Source: Jiangella endophytica
GTDB lineage: Bacteria; Actinomycetota; Actinomycetes; Jiangellales; Jiangellaceae
Direction of reading: 5' to 3'
DNA: 64,000 nt
Assembly: GCF_003427025.1 (NCBI RefSeq)
Contig: NZ_QVAI01000017.1
Coordinates: 62,001 to 126,000, forward strand
Position 1 is the stretch's first letter. Every line of letters starts with the position of its first letter. The notes under the pieces were generated by a model, which did no database searches, was not told where the DNA came from, and saw only the letters and a program-made list of their open reading frames with translations. This document shows, piece by piece, positions 62,735 to 64,000 of the stretch. Both the position numbers and the translations under genes were made by a program.

Positions 62735-64000
62735 CCCGCGACTACGTCTGGCGGGCCAGCCCCGCGCTGGCCCGCTCGCTGTTGCTGCCGGCGCTGCTCG
62801 CGGCGGCCGGCCTGGCGCTGGGCCGCGCCGACCTCGTCCTGCTCGGCGTCCCGCTGGTCGTCGGCACCGCGCTGGCGCTGGGGACGGCGGCCGAACGGCG
62901 GGCGCGGCGGCCACCGCCCGACGTGCGCGCCATCGGCCCGCGGATCCTCGACGCCGGACTCCCCGCCCCGGTCGCCGTCAGTGTCGGGCCGTCGGACGCG
63001 CAGTTGGTGACGACGGTGCTCCCGGCGGCCGAGGCGGACGGCGACGCCGACGTCGTCACCGTCGCCGCGCCCGCCGACGGCACGCGGCAGCTGGTCGTCG
63101 AGGTGACGGCGCCGCGGTGGGGCGCGCAGCAGCTGGCCCGGCCGGACCACCTCGCGGCCACCGCCGACGGCCTGCTGGTCGCGGGTCCGGTGCCGGGCGC
63201 GCCGTACACCGCGCAGGTGCTGCCGGCGGTCACCGCCGCGCTGCCGCCCGGCCCGCTGCCGCCGCGACCGGCCGGCATGGTCGGCGCGCACCGCACCCGC
63301 CGTCCAGGCGAGGGCACCGAACTGCACGACGTGTCGCCGTTCCAGCCCGGCGACCGGATGCGACGCATCGACTGGCGGGTGACGGCGCGCCAGGCCGGCC
63401 CGCGCGAGACGCTGTACACGCGGCACACGCTGGTCGATGCCGACGCGGACGTCGTCTGCTGCCTGGACAACCGCTACGACCTGCCGGCCGACGTCGCGGC
63501 CTGGCTCGAGGTCGGCGAGCACGACCAGCCGCCGAGCCGCACCAGCATCGACGTCGCAGTCGACACCGTCGCGTCGGTCGCGGCCGCCTACATCGTCCAC
63601 GGCGACCGCGTCGGCGTACTCGACCTCGCCCGCCCGCTCGACCCCGTTCACCTGGGCAGCGGCCGACGGCACCTGCTGCGGCTGCGCACCCACCTCGCCC
63701 GGCACACGCGGCGCCCCGGCTCCGGCGACGCGCTGCCGGCTCCACGGCACGCCCCGCGCCTGCCTCAGGGCGCGATCATCGTCGTCACCTCGGTCTTCCT
63801 CGACGACGCGCCGGCCACACTCGCCGTCACCTGGCGCCGGCGCGGACACCCGGTGCTCGCCGTCGATGTGCTGCCGACGCCGCTGGTCCTCGACGCGGCC
63901 GACGCCGCCACCACGATCGCCGCACGGCTGGTGCTGGCCGAGCGGCAGGAGCGGATCCGCGCGTTGGAGGCGGCCGGTGTGCCGGTGAGCGCGGCCGATC
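62731..64000 (+). CDS. DUF58 domain protein, 3'-truncated by window edge
   Basis: 423 codons visible, continuing past the window. Two TM helices at the N-terminus (about 14-50), a beta-rich segment, then the DUF58 signature GAHRTRRPGEGTELHDVSPFQPGDRMRRIDWRVTARQAG (about 188-226), followed by a VWA-like domain with DADADVVCCLDNRYDL and AAYIVHGDRVGVLDL. DUF58 proteins pair with MoxR ATPases. ATG overlaps the moxR stop. Confidence 0.92.
   Translation, partial: MTRDYVWRASPALARSLLLPALLAAAGLALGRADLVLLGVPLVVGTALALGTAAERRARRPPPDVRAIGPRILDAGLPAPVAVSVGPSDAQLVTTVLPAAEADGDADVVTVAAPADGTRQLVVEVTAPRWGAQQLARPDHLAATADGLLVAGPVPGAPYTAQVLPAVTAALPPGPLPPRPAGMVGAHRTRRPGEGTELHDVSPFQPGDRMRRIDWRVTARQAGPRETLYTRHTLVDADADVVCCLDNRYDLPADVAAWLEVGEHDQPPSRTSIDVAVDTVASVAAAYIVHGDRVGVLDLARPLDPVHLGSGRRHLLRLRTHLARHTRRPGSGDALPAPRHAPRLPQGAIIVVTSVFLDDAPATLAVTWRRRGHPVLAVDVLPTPLVLDAADAATTIAARLVLAERQERIRALEAAGVPVSAAD

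Overview
The window is a very GC-rich actinobacterial chromosome segment (Actinomycetia; genus not determinable by reading). The evidence is near-universal G/C at third codon positions, many GTG/TTG starts, many genes whose -10 box lies only 6-8 bases before the start codon, and a gene order typical of actinobacteria: leuS-comEA-comEC-holA-rpsT / lepA / hemW-DUF3097 / hrcA-dnaJ-rsmE / HIT-phoH-ybeY-CBS protein-deaminase-like protein / era-leuA. Most of this core is on the minus strand, so it reads from high to low coordinates.

Layout. 1-1.8 kb: end of an alpha/beta hydrolase, a flavin reductase, and a Phd/PIN toxin-antitoxin pair. 1.8-6.3 kb: PBP4-type DD-peptidase, leuA with a leucine leader peptide, era. 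6.4-7.3 kb: SMR exporter plus TetR regulator behind a double operator. 7.5-13.4 kb: zinc-ribbon membrane protein, then deaminase-like protein, CBS membrane protein, YbeY, PhoH and HIT protein. 13.6-16.3 kb: LCP cell-wall protein, and a SigE-type sigma factor with a membrane GerMN/Gmad2 partner. 16.3-19.2 kb: rsmE (probable CTG start), dnaJ, hrcA with a CIRCE operator. 19.3-21.3 kb: about 2 kb without a credible gene, packed with nested tandem repeats and long inverted repeats. 21.3-23.6 kb: TetR plus 14-TM MFS exporter behind three palindromes. 23.7-29.3 kb: DUF3097, a frameshifted small gene, hemW, acyl-CoA ligase, GT4 glycosyltransferase. 29.6-31.0 kb: two unrecognised membrane-linked proteins.

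31-43.8 kb is an accessory catabolic locus, all on the minus strand and nearly gapless: a truncated peptide-ABC ATPase remnant, a LacI regulator, an FAD oxidoreductase, a GH3 glycosidase, a secreted DUF6351 esterase-like protein, a second FAD oxidoreductase with a beta-rich C-terminal extension, and a GH2 beta-galactosidase. It looks like a regulon for an esterified or oxidised glycoside, and no intact transporter is present in it.

44-64 kb: DUF4916 NUDIX-like protein, lepA, a Gly-rich ORF / RHH protein / PemK-like module, rpsT, holA, comEC, comEA, a VOC remnant, DegV, leuS behind a leucine attenuator, TerC, a VKOR-like protein, and a DUF4129-MoxR-DUF58 operon that runs off the right edge.

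The strongest regulatory signal is a matched pair of Leu-rich leader peptides. One precedes leuA (LLL), the other leuS (LLLL, followed by a clear intrinsic terminator). Both appear to be leaderless and both end their Leu run with the rare codon CTT. The strongest candidate for an undescribed system is the LacI / two-FAD-oxidoreductase / GH3 / GH2 / DUF6351 locus.
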